NCBI GenBank assembly: GCA_031290475.1
Contig: JAITNM010000046.1
Coordinates: forward strand, 1 to 45,757
Direction of reading: 5' to 3'
Length of the DNA stretch: 45,757 bases
DNA from: Treponema sp.
GTDB lineage: Bacteria > Spirochaetota > Spirochaetia > Treponematales > Breznakiellaceae
The notes beneath the pieces were generated by a model. It had not been told where the DNA came from. It made no database searches and worked only from the letters and a program-made list of their open reading frames with translations. Positions 1-5,663 of this stretch are shown one piece after another. How positions within the stretch are numbered: the stretch's first letter is position 1; the number at the start of each line of letters is the position of its first letter. A program made the position numbers and the translations under genes.

Positions 1-4
1 TTTT

Positions 5-352
5 TTATCCAATTCGTTCGTAACGCACCGGTTTATGCGCCTTCCAGAAATCTATCCCCGTTAGCAGCATTTCCAGCTGTTCCCGGCTCAGTTCTTCTAC
101 TTCCTCAGTGCTTTCGGGCCACGGAAACTTTTCCTTCTCAAGCCGTTTCTGGCTCAGCCAAAAACCGGTCTTGTCCCACCATACCGCCTTCAGCACTTTC
201 CGGTTCTGTCCGCAAAACAAATAGACGCTCCCGCTGAACGGGTCGAGCCGCATCGCGTCCTGCACCAATGCTGTGAGCCCGTTTGCCGCTTTCCTCATGT
301 CCGTATGCCCGGGACGGATAAAGATCCGGGTCGCGCTTAAATCTACCGTCAT
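5..352 (-). CDS. tnpB: IS66 family accessory protein TnpB (Orf2)
   Basis: Small basic protein of about 115 residues needed for IS66 transposition; its biochemical role is not settled. It shows the family signature: an N-terminal segment with RPGHTDMRKAANGL, then FSGSVYLFCGQNRKVLKAV and WWDKTGFWLSQKRLEKEKF, ending in a region with LLTGIDFW. Length fits the family. The ATG at 352 overlaps the tnpA stop (ATGA), indicating translational coupling; an in-frame GTG at 361 is a less likely start. The gene appears intact. Confidence 0.9.
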   Translation of the reverse strand: MTVDLSATRIFIRPGHTDMRKAANGLTALVQDAMRLDPFSGSVYLFCGQNRKVLKAVWWDKTGFWLSQKRLEKEKFPWPESTEEVEELSREQLEMLLTGIDFWKAHKPVRYERIG

Positions 353-645
353 AGCTCGCACCCCAGGCTTTGGATGACCGCTCTCAAGTCATTCCGGGTT
401 ATGGCCAGGGGCAGGTGGATTTTGATGTCTCCCTTCTCTATAAGTATTTCGGGTATAAACTCGGGCTTTTCCTGAATCGGGGAACTGATTTCTACAAAGT
501 CCCGCTCCGCCTCCAGTGCTTCCGTCCATTTCTTCAATGTCTGGAAATTGAGGCCGCTGGCCTTTGCGTAGGCGCTCAGGCTCTTTCCGCTCCCATGCCA
601 GTCCTCCACCCACATCTCTTTTTCTTCTTCGCTGTACCGTTTCAT
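349..645 (-). CDS. tnpA: IS66 family accessory protein TnpA (HTH)
   Basis: Protein of 98 residues with an N-terminal helix-turn-helix of the IS66 Orf1/IS3-like type: MKRYSEEEKEMWVEDW, then SGKSLSAYAKASGLNFQTLKKW, where the second helix would contact DNA. The C-terminal half (EILIEKGDIKIHLPLAI, then LRAVIQSLG) is the usual TnpA tail. A GGAGG ribosome binding site lies 6-7 bases upstream of the ATG at 645. It heads the minus-strand tnpA-tnpB-(tnpC) unit and shares an ATGA overlap with tnpB. Confidence 0.85.
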   Translation of the reverse strand: MKRYSEEEKEMWVEDWHGSGKSLSAYAKASGLNFQTLKKWTEALEAERDFVEISSPIQEKPEFIPEILIEKGDIKIHLPLAITRNDLRAVIQSLGCEL

Positions 646-687
646 CTTTGCCTCCGAAAAATTATATTTCCCGAAAGTTTAGCTTAC

Positions 688-950
688 ACGCTACGGCCTG
701 GTAAGGTGGGGGAGTATTGACGGTTACGATAAACCGTTCCCCAAAAAGCTGATTGTAATTTTTGGTAGACTCGTGGCAAATCATGCGCCGCATTATATAC
801 GATTCCAGATATGCCAAAATAGTGTTGAGTTTTTCAGGGCTTTTTGCGTTTTTAAGGAGGTAAAGAATATAGGAGATAAGGGTTGTACTCTCAGTCCAAA
901 GATTATAACATTGATACGCTGCATTCCGGCTTCTGCGGGGATTTCACTAT
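688..950. other. Intergenic stretch with no recognisable gene
   Basis: Between the IS66 end and the DUF262 remnant. Short open frames exist on both strands but none has recognisable protein character or a convincing ribosome binding site. It may hold further decayed pieces of the DUF262 gene, whose reading frame dies at 951, but I cannot identify them. Confidence 0.5.
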
Positions 951-1558
951 CTATCGCATCAGGATAGAAATTATTGCGAAAGACCCCGGCCTCCAATCAA
1001 AAAGTCCTTCTACCCTGCCGTACCGTTTTTTGTCATCAGCCTTGACTGAAAACGCAGGTTCCTGTATTTTAATCTGCAAAAACGAATAGAAAAACAGGTC
1101 AAGGAGGCTGCGGGTAATACGTCCGGCGTTTATTTCGGTATCCCAATAATCCCGATCATTATCATTTTCAAAAACGGCAAACCAGTGTTGGTTATACTGT
1201 TCAATATCTTTCCGGCTGAAAAATAATTTTTTAGAAGCTCGGCGGTGGTAAGCTTAACCCCCAAAGAGTTAATTGTATCAAAAATTTTCTGTTCATCGTC
1301 CTCTATGCCAAGGTCTACGACCACAAACATGAGGTTAGACTGAAGCCGTTTGGGATCAATTTTATCCGGGCTAAGATTTTCCTTGAAATGTATATAGGCC
1401 TTAAAGTATGGGTTATTTTCAACGGATACACTCTCCATATCCTCGACAAACCGCTCCCATTGGGGAGTATCCCAGACATAAGTACGCTGAAAAAAAGGTA
1501 TTTCCAGTATTTTGAAGCCGTTAAAAATATCGTTTATCAAGCTTTTCTTTGCTTCCAT
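951..1558 (-). pseudogene. Decayed DUF262/GmrSD-type gene (internal deletion plus frameshift)
   Basis: The N-terminus shows the DUF262 signature IPFFQRTYVWDTPQWERF, and further on FDTINSLGVKLTTAELLKNY, a conserved block of this family. DUF262 proteins form the N-terminal (GmrS-type) half of modification-dependent restriction enzymes. Two lesions are visible. The central DGQQRLTT block expected between these motifs is absent: the protein jumps from NNPYF straight to KAYIHFKENL, as after an in-frame deletion. Then a lost base in the A-run at 1219-1223 shifts the frame. The other frame continues the family sequence (SRKDIEQYNQHWFAVF, then LLDLFFYSFLQIKIQ, then VEGLF) before a stop at 951. Everything after VEGLF is missing, so it cannot encode a working enzyme. 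Confidence 0.8.
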
Positions 1559-1627
1559 AAACTATAACCTGCCTTTTTTACCAAATATTCTACAATTTTT
1601 GAAAGAATACCACTATTAGGAAGCTAA

Positions 1628-1745
1628 AACAAGGGATTATTCTTGCCAGAATTCAAGTTAATGCAAGGATATGTATGAATAAGCACGCATCTCTATGCTT
1701 TTTTAGTTGACTAGCAGGTTAATTGACCCCTGCTTATCCCTTGTT
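1628..1745. repeat. Inverted repeat upstream of tRNA-Pro
   Basis: AACAAGGGAT at 1628-1637 is exactly complementary to ATCCCTTGTT at 1736-1745. A second pair, AGCAGG at 1713-1718 and CCTGCT at 1729-1734, sits inside it. The right arms overlap the proposed tRNA promoter spacer, so it could be a remnant repeat or a regulatory structure. Confidence 0.4.
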
Positions 1746-1752
1746 GTATAGT
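1723..1752 (+). promoter_or_regulatory. Probable promoter of tRNA-Pro
   Basis: TTGACC at 1723-1728, an 18-base spacer and TATAGT at 1747-1752. The predicted start near 1759 lies about 9 bases before the mature tRNA, as expected for a short 5' trailer. Confidence 0.55.
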
Positions 1753-1767
1753 AAAAGTCTGTATTAA

Positions 1768-1840
1768 CGGAGGGTAGGCCAGTGGTTAAGCCGCCAGTGT
1801 TGGGAACTGGCTGTCGGGGGTTCGAATCCCCCCTCTCCGA
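1768..1840 (+). tRNA. tRNA-Pro (anticodon UGG)
   Basis: A full cloverleaf can be drawn. Acceptor stem CGGAGGG (1768-1774) pairs with CTCTCCG (1833-1839) with one G-U. D-arm GGC/GCC (1777-1779, 1790-1792). Anticodon stem CCAGT/ACTGG with loop GTTGGGA, anticodon TGG at 1801-1803 followed by G37, as in tRNA-Pro. T-arm GGGGG, TTCGAAT, CCCCC (1816-1832), and discriminator A at 1840. The C1-G72 pair is typical of bacterial tRNA-Pro. CCA is not encoded. G at position 32 of the loop is unusual. Confidence 0.88.
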
Positions 1841-2080
1841 AAAAGAACAAGATCGGCAGTATACTATATAATAGACGATTAAAGCTTTGACTGGCCGTTA
1901 AACCCAGGGATTCGAAACGAAGCGCTCCCGCAGTAACGGCCAAGGCGCACGCCTTAACGGAAAAAGCGGCGCAGGAGGCGCCGGGAGCGCGAAGGCGGGC
2001 CGGAGGGAGCAAACAGGATGTTTGCGATCCGGAGGCCGAATCCCCCCTCTCCGAAAAAAAGAACAAGATCGGCAGTATAC
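1823..2080. repeat. Duplicated tRNA 3' end flanking a structured GC-rich insert
   Basis: The last 18 bases of tRNA-Pro plus 24 bases downstream (1823-1864) recur at 2037-2080, identical except for two extra A residues. Such a copy of a tRNA 3' end resembles an attachment-site duplication. The 172 bases between carry GCGCTCCC (1922-1929) paired with GGGAGCGC (1983-1990), enclosing the perfect hairpin AAGGCG-CA-CGCCTT (1942-1955). No integrase or other gene is present. Apparent open frames across it are translations of tRNA and repeat sequence. Confidence 0.65.
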
Positions 2081-2125
2081 CATTACACTATGGGCTCTAC
2101 CGGGGGGTAGCGGAGGCCACCGGAC

Positions 2126-2217
2126 CCGGCTGGACAGCCGGGGAGGAGGCCGGAGCGCAGGGGGGCCGGACGGTTGATGTTACCCTTACGGAGTGGAGGT
2201 CCGGTACCAGGCCCCCC
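2126..2217. terminator. Hairpins downstream of the ComFB-type gene
   Basis: CCGGCTG-GA-CAGCCGG (2126-2141) is a perfect 7-bp hairpin. GGGGGGCC (2160-2167) pairs with GGCCCCCC (2210-2217), with CCGGA/TCCGG inside. No T-run follows on the minus strand, so termination is only a suggestion; the sequence may be part of the repeat region. Confidence 0.35.
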
Positions 2218-2224
2218 CTCAGAA

Positions 2225-2953
2225 TCATGCAAGCCCTATGTTCTCGTCCCCTCCGGGGGGGAACATGTAGAGATCCGGCAGTTTAAAGGTCCGCGCCATG
2301 GAGTAGGATTTAGCCGCCGATGCTTCGCTGAGTACGGGGATCTTGAAATAGTGATTCAGAGTTTCAAAACCCGGCATTTGGACCCGAATAGAGTATTCAA
2401 AAGTATTACGCTGCCCCTCTTTATCCGCCGGGATGGGCTGGGGCCAGAAGGTAAAAGTCCCTCCGGTATTAACCACCAGGTTATAGGGGTTTTGCCAGTT
2501 ACGGTCCTTCATGAGGGAAAGGTTCCCCTCACGGTGCAGTTCCACCTTAACCCCTGCAAAGGGCTCAAAGTTAATGCCGTTGAAGAGCCGGCCTACGATT
2601 GTGGGGATGTTATAGACCGGCGTCATCGGATCTGCCGCGTTCTCGTCTTTTTTAGCGTGGTCGGTAGCCTCCCGCCGGTTATGGGCAACCCGCTTGAGGG
2701 CTTCGTAAACTAAAACGGCAATATCCGCGGCTTTTTGCTGTTTTTCAAGGGTTTCCTGTTCAGCCCGGGCTACTCCGCGGTTCGAGACAATATAGTGAGC
2801 AGGCGTCCGGTTCAGTACGTAACAGGCCGCATCCCGGCGGCACTGGGGACAGGTACAGATACCGCCGGATTCTTCTTTCTTTATGGAATCACAGATTTGA
2901 TCAACCTGGGAAAATACCAAATCTTCCGTGATATTATGGATTTCCGAATACAT
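2225..2953 (-). CDS. ComFB-domain protein with extra C-terminal domain
   Basis: 242 residues. Residues 1-95 match late-competence protein ComFB: an N-terminal helix (EIHNITEDLVFSQVDQI), the Cys pair of ICTCPQCRRDAACYVLN, then TPAHYIVSNRGVARAE. ComFB proteins (CdgR in cyanobacteria) are reported cyclic-dinucleotide receptors linked to competence and motility, so this may be a second-messenger sensor. Stand-alone ComFB is about 90-150 residues. Here a further ~130 residues follow, predicted mainly beta (VGRLFNGINFEPFAGVKVEL, then NTGGTFTFWP, then RVQMPGFETLNHYFKIPV), resembling a carboxypeptidase-regulatory or PEGA-like beta-sandwich. No signal peptide, so it is cytoplasmic. GAGGGG lies very close to the ATG at 2953. 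It appears monocistronic. Confidence 0.75.
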   Translation of the reverse strand: MYSEIHNITEDLVFSQVDQICDSIKKEESGGICTCPQCRRDAACYVLNRTPAHYIVSNRGVARAEQETLEKQQKAADIAVLVYEALKRVAHNRREATDHAKKDENAADPMTPVYNIPTIVGRLFNGINFEPFAGVKVELHREGNLSLMKDRNWQNPYNLVVNTGGTFTFWPQPIPADKEGQRNTFEYSIRVQMPGFETLNHYFKIPVLSEASAAKSYSMARTFKLPDLYMFPPGGDENIGLA

Positions 2954-3062
2954 AGCCCCTCGCTTAATTAGTGTCTGTCCATAAAGCCGGTTACTTTACG
3001 GACAGGAAATAGACAACATAGTTATCTATCGCAGTTCATGCACGCCGCTTTTTGACGCCGTG

Positions 3063-4370
3063 TTAATCTGTCAATTTATTATATCGGATATTCAAGATAT
3101 CCACCAGTCTATTCGACAATTTTAACTTATTTTCATGAATTGGGTCCACAAAAATCCGTACAATTCTAAGAATTTTAGCAAAATCCCGTACTGTTTCCGC
3201 CTTGAAGACGCTGGAACATTCCGGGGCCGCACCGCCGAAATAAGCTTCTTCATCTGTCACGTAAAGTCCGGTCTCGAATGTCACCGGCTCCGGAACATCA
3301 ATGATGATTTCCCCGGGCTGAACCGGCCCGCCAAGTTTTACCGACAATTCCGCCGCTAAATCCGCTTCGTACCGCCGCCGTTCCCCGATAGGCTCAAAAC
3401 CGCCATGGGCCGCCTCGTCAAAGGGAAATTCCGCCACCGCGGCGTACAGTTGGCCGTTCCGTACCCGGTCCACCAAGCTGAAGAGGGGGTAATTCCGGCT
3501 TGCTACCAGGGAGAAAAGCCCCTGATCGTCCAATCCGTAGAGTTCCTCAGCCTTGATGATCCCGTCAGCAAGCCCGCCCAGGAGGGCTTTTTTTATCATC
3601 GCCGTGGCTGAACGGACTTCCCGGTGCCAATACACGGAACGGTACATCAAATATTTAGAAAAAAGGATCGATTCCACGCTGGGAATTCCCTTGGAATCAA
3701 TGTCGATCCCCCGTTCCAAGTGGGGATAAATCCGGCTGAAGATGAAATCTACGTCCTGGGCGCCGTAGGGTACCCCGCAGTACCGCGCATCCCGGTTAAG
3801 GTAATCCAGTTTATCCGGGTCCAGGCATCCTGAAAGGAGTTTCTGGTAAAATGAGAGTTCCCCTCCGGAAAAACCGCTTCTTGAGCCGCCCCCTCCCGCA
3901 TCGTCCACGATGGCGGCGGTGAGACAGGGGTCCGCCCCTGCCCTTCCTATCATGGTTTTAAGGGGCTCGGTGAGGATGAGAGAAGCGGTGAGTGATTCGT
4001 GGGAGCGCAGGGGCAGCTCCTTTAGTGAGTGGGTATAGGGAAAGTGCCCCAGATCGTGGAGCAGACAGGCGCAGAGAAAGGACTTGACCCCCTCCGCGCT
4101 GAGCCACGCATCGGCGCCCCGTTCCGCCAGGTTGGTAAGGAGCCGCCGGGCCAACTGGTATACCCCGATGGAGTGGGATGCCCGGGTATGGGTCGCTCCG
4201 GGGTAGACCGTATAGGCCGGTCCAAGCTGAAAAATCCGTGTAAGCCGGGTGAATGGGACAGACTTGGTGAGCGCCGCCAGGGCAGGGGTTAGGTAGATAT
4301 GGCCCCAAAGCACGTCCCGGACCGGCTCGGTATAGCCCTCCCGCAGACTAGTCCAGGCATTGTTGTTCAT
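3063..4370 (-). CDS. HD-domain phosphohydrolase (SAMHD1/dGTPase-like)
   Basis: 435-residue cytoplasmic protein of the HD superfamily, whose members hydrolyse dNTPs or other phosphate esters with a bound metal. Metal-ligand motifs are visible in order: H in THTRASHSIGVYQLARR (about residue 63-80), the HD pair in LLHDLGHFPYTHSLKELPL, HES just after, and the distal Asp in CLDPDKLDYLNRDARYCGV. The long form with this DKLDYL...RDA motif is the YdhJ/SAMHD1-like group, where dNTP triphosphohydrolase activity is the best guess but substrate is unproven. There is no Shine-Dalgarno before ATG 4370. A TATACT box (minus strand, 4380-4385) ends 9 bases upstream of it, with a poor -35, suggesting a very short leader. 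Confidence 0.85.
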   Translation of the reverse strand: MNNNAWTSLREGYTEPVRDVLWGHIYLTPALAALTKSVPFTRLTRIFQLGPAYTVYPGATHTRASHSIGVYQLARRLLTNLAERGADAWLSAEGVKSFLCACLLHDLGHFPYTHSLKELPLRSHESLTASLILTEPLKTMIGRAGADPCLTAAIVDDAGGGGSRSGFSGGELSFYQKLLSGCLDPDKLDYLNRDARYCGVPYGAQDVDFIFSRIYPHLERGIDIDSKGIPSVESILFSKYLMYRSVYWHREVRSATAMIKKALLGGLADGIIKAEELYGLDDQGLFSLVASRNYPLFSLVDRVRNGQLYAAVAEFPFDEAAHGGFEPIGERRRYEADLAAELSVKLGGPVQPGEIIIDVPEPVTFETGLYVTDEEAYFGGAAPECSSVFKAETVRDFAKILRIVRIFVDPIHENKLKLSNRLVDILNIRYNKLTD

Positions 4371-4414
4371 GGAAAAGATAGTATAACGGCCTCAAGCTCC
4401 TGTCTATAGATTAA

Positions 4415-4458
4415 CAGCAATTCAAAGTTTCAACAAAAACATGCAAATGCGCCTTAAA
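4415..4458. repeat. Dispersed repeat R1, copy A
   Basis: The 44 bases from CAGCAATTCAAAGTTT to GCGCCTTAAA recur with about 88 percent identity at 7383-7426. Both copies lie just upstream of a minus-strand gene (HD protein; ettA) and next to a large inverted repeat. Confidence 0.65.
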
Positions 4459-4579
4459 AAATCCACTTGGGGTCCTGGCGGCCGAAAAAAACACGGGTCC
4501 TCCCGGTGGTCCCGCCCGTGTTTTTTTCGCCGCCACCCCTCAAGTACGTTTCAGTGCTACTTTAATGTGGCATTTGCAC
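4441..4579. repeat. Nested long inverted repeat (MITE-like or bidirectional terminator)
   Basis: Outer arms ATGCAAATGCGCCTTAAA (4441-4458) and its near-complement at 4561-4579. Inside, ACTTGGGGT / ACCCCTCAAGT, then a 20-bp core in which GGCGGC, a G(A)7 run and CACGGG (4477-4497) pair with 4515-4534. The whole 139 bases folds into one long arm on either strand, and the T7 run would also suit bidirectional termination. No coding sequence. Confidence 0.65.
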
Positions 4580-4603
4580 AATGAAATGAGCAAATGCATA
4601 GGA

Positions 4604-4636
4604 CAACGCTGATTAGCGTCAAGTTAATCAGCGTTG
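4604..4636. repeat. Dispersed repeat R2, copy A (perfect 12-bp hairpin)
   Basis: CAACGCTGATTA (4604-4615) and TAATCAGCGTTG (4625-4636) are perfectly complementary around a 9-base loop. The core GCGTCAAGTTAATC is shared with the element at 43944-43990, and its GTTAATCAG part with 5637-5663. Confidence 0.6.
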
Positions 4637-4659
4637 CCCTAAGGTTGGTGTTCTAAAAT

Positions 4660-4689
4660 TTGACATTTTGGAACAGTCTCACGTATAAC
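4660..4689 (+). promoter_or_regulatory. Promoter of the exported protein gene (leaderless)
   Basis: Perfect -35 TTGACA at 4660-4665, 18-base spacer and -10 TATAAC at 4684-4689. Six bases then separate the -10 from ATG 4696, so transcription should start on or beside the start codon. The -35 overlaps a small inverted repeat (GTTCTAAAA...TTTTGGAAC) that could bind a regulator; a related inverted repeat lies near 44063-44091. Confidence 0.65.
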
Positions 4690-4695
4690 TTAATT

Positions 4696-5250
4696 ATGTT
4701 CCGGTTTTTTCCGTTACTAATTTGTTTCTTCTTGACTGCTTCCCCGGCCTTTTCCCAGGAGGATACTCCCTGGGGGGATTCCTTGCCGGATCAGATACGC
4801 CGGCCTCAGCGGGGGAATGAGACGCCCCGGTACCCTGAGGATGTAGTGATAGGTATCTTGGGGAAGGGGGAGGCCGGTGAAGAAGCCTATCGCTTTGCCA
4901 GGCGTGTTTTAGACGCCCTGTTGCGGGGAAACCGGGAGTCCGCGGCCCTTTCCAATGTGGGGCCCGCCTGGATGGGGGAAATCACCGCTACCCTGGAACA
5001 GGTAAGTCCGGTTAAATACCGTATTGCCAACGGCAGGGAAGAGGCGGACGGCAGCACATCCTTTCTATTCCGTTTCCTGGGCCGGGAACAGGGCATAGCA
5101 GGAGAATTGTACGTACGTCCCGAAAAAAATGGAGAGGGTGAAATAACGGCTTGGCGCTTTGATGATATACTTCTGGAAGATCCCCATGACACTACCCAGC
5201 GGATAGATCCCTATTCTTACGATTTTACACCCTACGAGCGTTTCTTCTGA
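4696..5250 (+). CDS. Small exported protein of unknown function
   Basis: 184 residues from ATG 4696. The N-terminus MFRFFPLLICFFLTASPAFS is a clear Sec signal peptide with a likely signal peptidase I site after AFS; there is no lipobox Cys, so it is probably periplasmic. The mature part is hydrophilic, with a helix around GEEAYRFARRVLDALLRGN and a C-terminal beta-rich half ending RIDPYSYDFTPYERFF. I recognise no family. An upstream in-frame TTG at 4660 was rejected because it is the promoter -35 box. No Shine-Dalgarno is present. Stands alone, converging on the STAS gene. Confidence 0.7.
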   Translation: MFRFFPLLICFFLTASPAFSQEDTPWGDSLPDQIRRPQRGNETPRYPEDVVIGILGKGEAGEEAYRFARRVLDALLRGNRESAALSNVGPAWMGEITATLEQVSPVKYRIANGREEADGSTSFLFRFLGREQGIAGELYVRPEKNGEGEITAWRFDDILLEDPHDTTQRIDPYSYDFTPYERFF

Positions 5251-5275
5251 TATGCCTTGCCTGATACAAGGAAAC

Positions 5276-5632
5276 TCAGAGTTCCTGGAGTAAATCCTGG
5301 CCCAGCTGCTCCGCCGCCTTTTCCAGGGTATCCGTAAAGGGAAGATAACTTTTTAACCGTATTTTTTCGATTAGCCACATCACTCTTTCGGGCGTCTCGG
5401 TAAAGGTAAACTGCAGCTCCAGTTTCCGCACCGTGGAGGCGATAAAGATGAGGGCTCCGACGCCGCTAGAATCAATCAGGGTCACCTCCCGGAGGCTGAT
5501 GATAAAACGGTCTTTCTGTTCAAGAACCAGTTTCATAAAGAATTTTTTGAGCTGCCTGGAACCTGACAGATCGAGTTCCCCGCTGCATTCGATAAGGGTA
5601 ATTCCGTCCTGTTCAAGTATCGAAAGTTCCAT
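5276..5632 (-). CDS. STAS-domain protein (anti-sigma factor antagonist-like)
   Basis: 118 residues, a single STAS domain. The pattern MELSILEQDGITLIECSGELDLSGS, then FIISLREVTLIDSSGVGALIFI, matches SpoIIAA/RsbV-type proteins; the first Ser of DSSGVG is the position phosphorylated by anti-sigma kinases. No partner kinase or sigma factor is nearby. ATG 5632 was chosen because TTAGGAGG lies 5-7 bases upstream; the longer reading frame overlaps ettA and lacks family character. It lies 22 bases after ettA on the same strand and is probably co-transcribed. Its Shine-Dalgarno sits in a dispersed repeat copy (5637-5663). Confidence 0.85.
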   Translation of the reverse strand: MELSILEQDGITLIECSGELDLSGSRQLKKFFMKLVLEQKDRFIISLREVTLIDSSGVGALIFIASTVRKLELQFTFTETPERVMWLIEKIRLKSYLPFTDTLEKAAEQLGQDLLQEL

Positions 5633-5636
5633 AACC

Positions 5637-5663
5637 CTCCTAAGGAAGCACTGATTAACGCTC
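5637..5663 (-). repeat. Dispersed repeat R2, copy B, at the ettA-STAS junction
   Basis: On the minus strand GCGTTAATCAGTGCTTCC is followed by TTAGGAG. It matches the core at 43936-43960 and part of 4616-4640. This copy supplies the TAA stop of ettA and the AGGAG ribosome binding site of the STAS gene. Confidence 0.55.

Larger units (their letters stand above)
1..687 (-). mobile_element. IS66-family insertion sequence, truncated by the window edge
   Basis: Two adjacent minus-strand genes match the accessory genes of IS66 elements (TnpA-like helix-turn-helix protein, then TnpB/Orf2). The large transposase gene tnpC should follow to the left, outside the window. The right end is placed at 687: on the minus strand the sequence there begins GTAAGC, the usual start of IS66 terminal repeats, 42 bases upstream of tnpA. 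The other end is not visible, so neither the inverted repeat pair nor an 8-bp target duplication can be checked. Confidence 0.8.

Noticed and set aside
1764-2066. Open reading frames across the tRNA-Pro and its repeat, encoding Pro/Arg-rich peptides
   Set aside because: They translate the tRNA and GC-rich palindromes (the FEPPTASSQHW segment is antisense tRNA). No ribosome binding site or protein family.
2174-2713. Plus-strand open frame antisense to the ComFB-type gene
   Set aside because: No recognisable protein pattern; the minus strand carries clear ComFB motifs.
4660-4695. TTG start at 4660 for the exported protein
   Set aside because: It coincides with the -35 box and would put 12 residues before a well-formed signal peptide.
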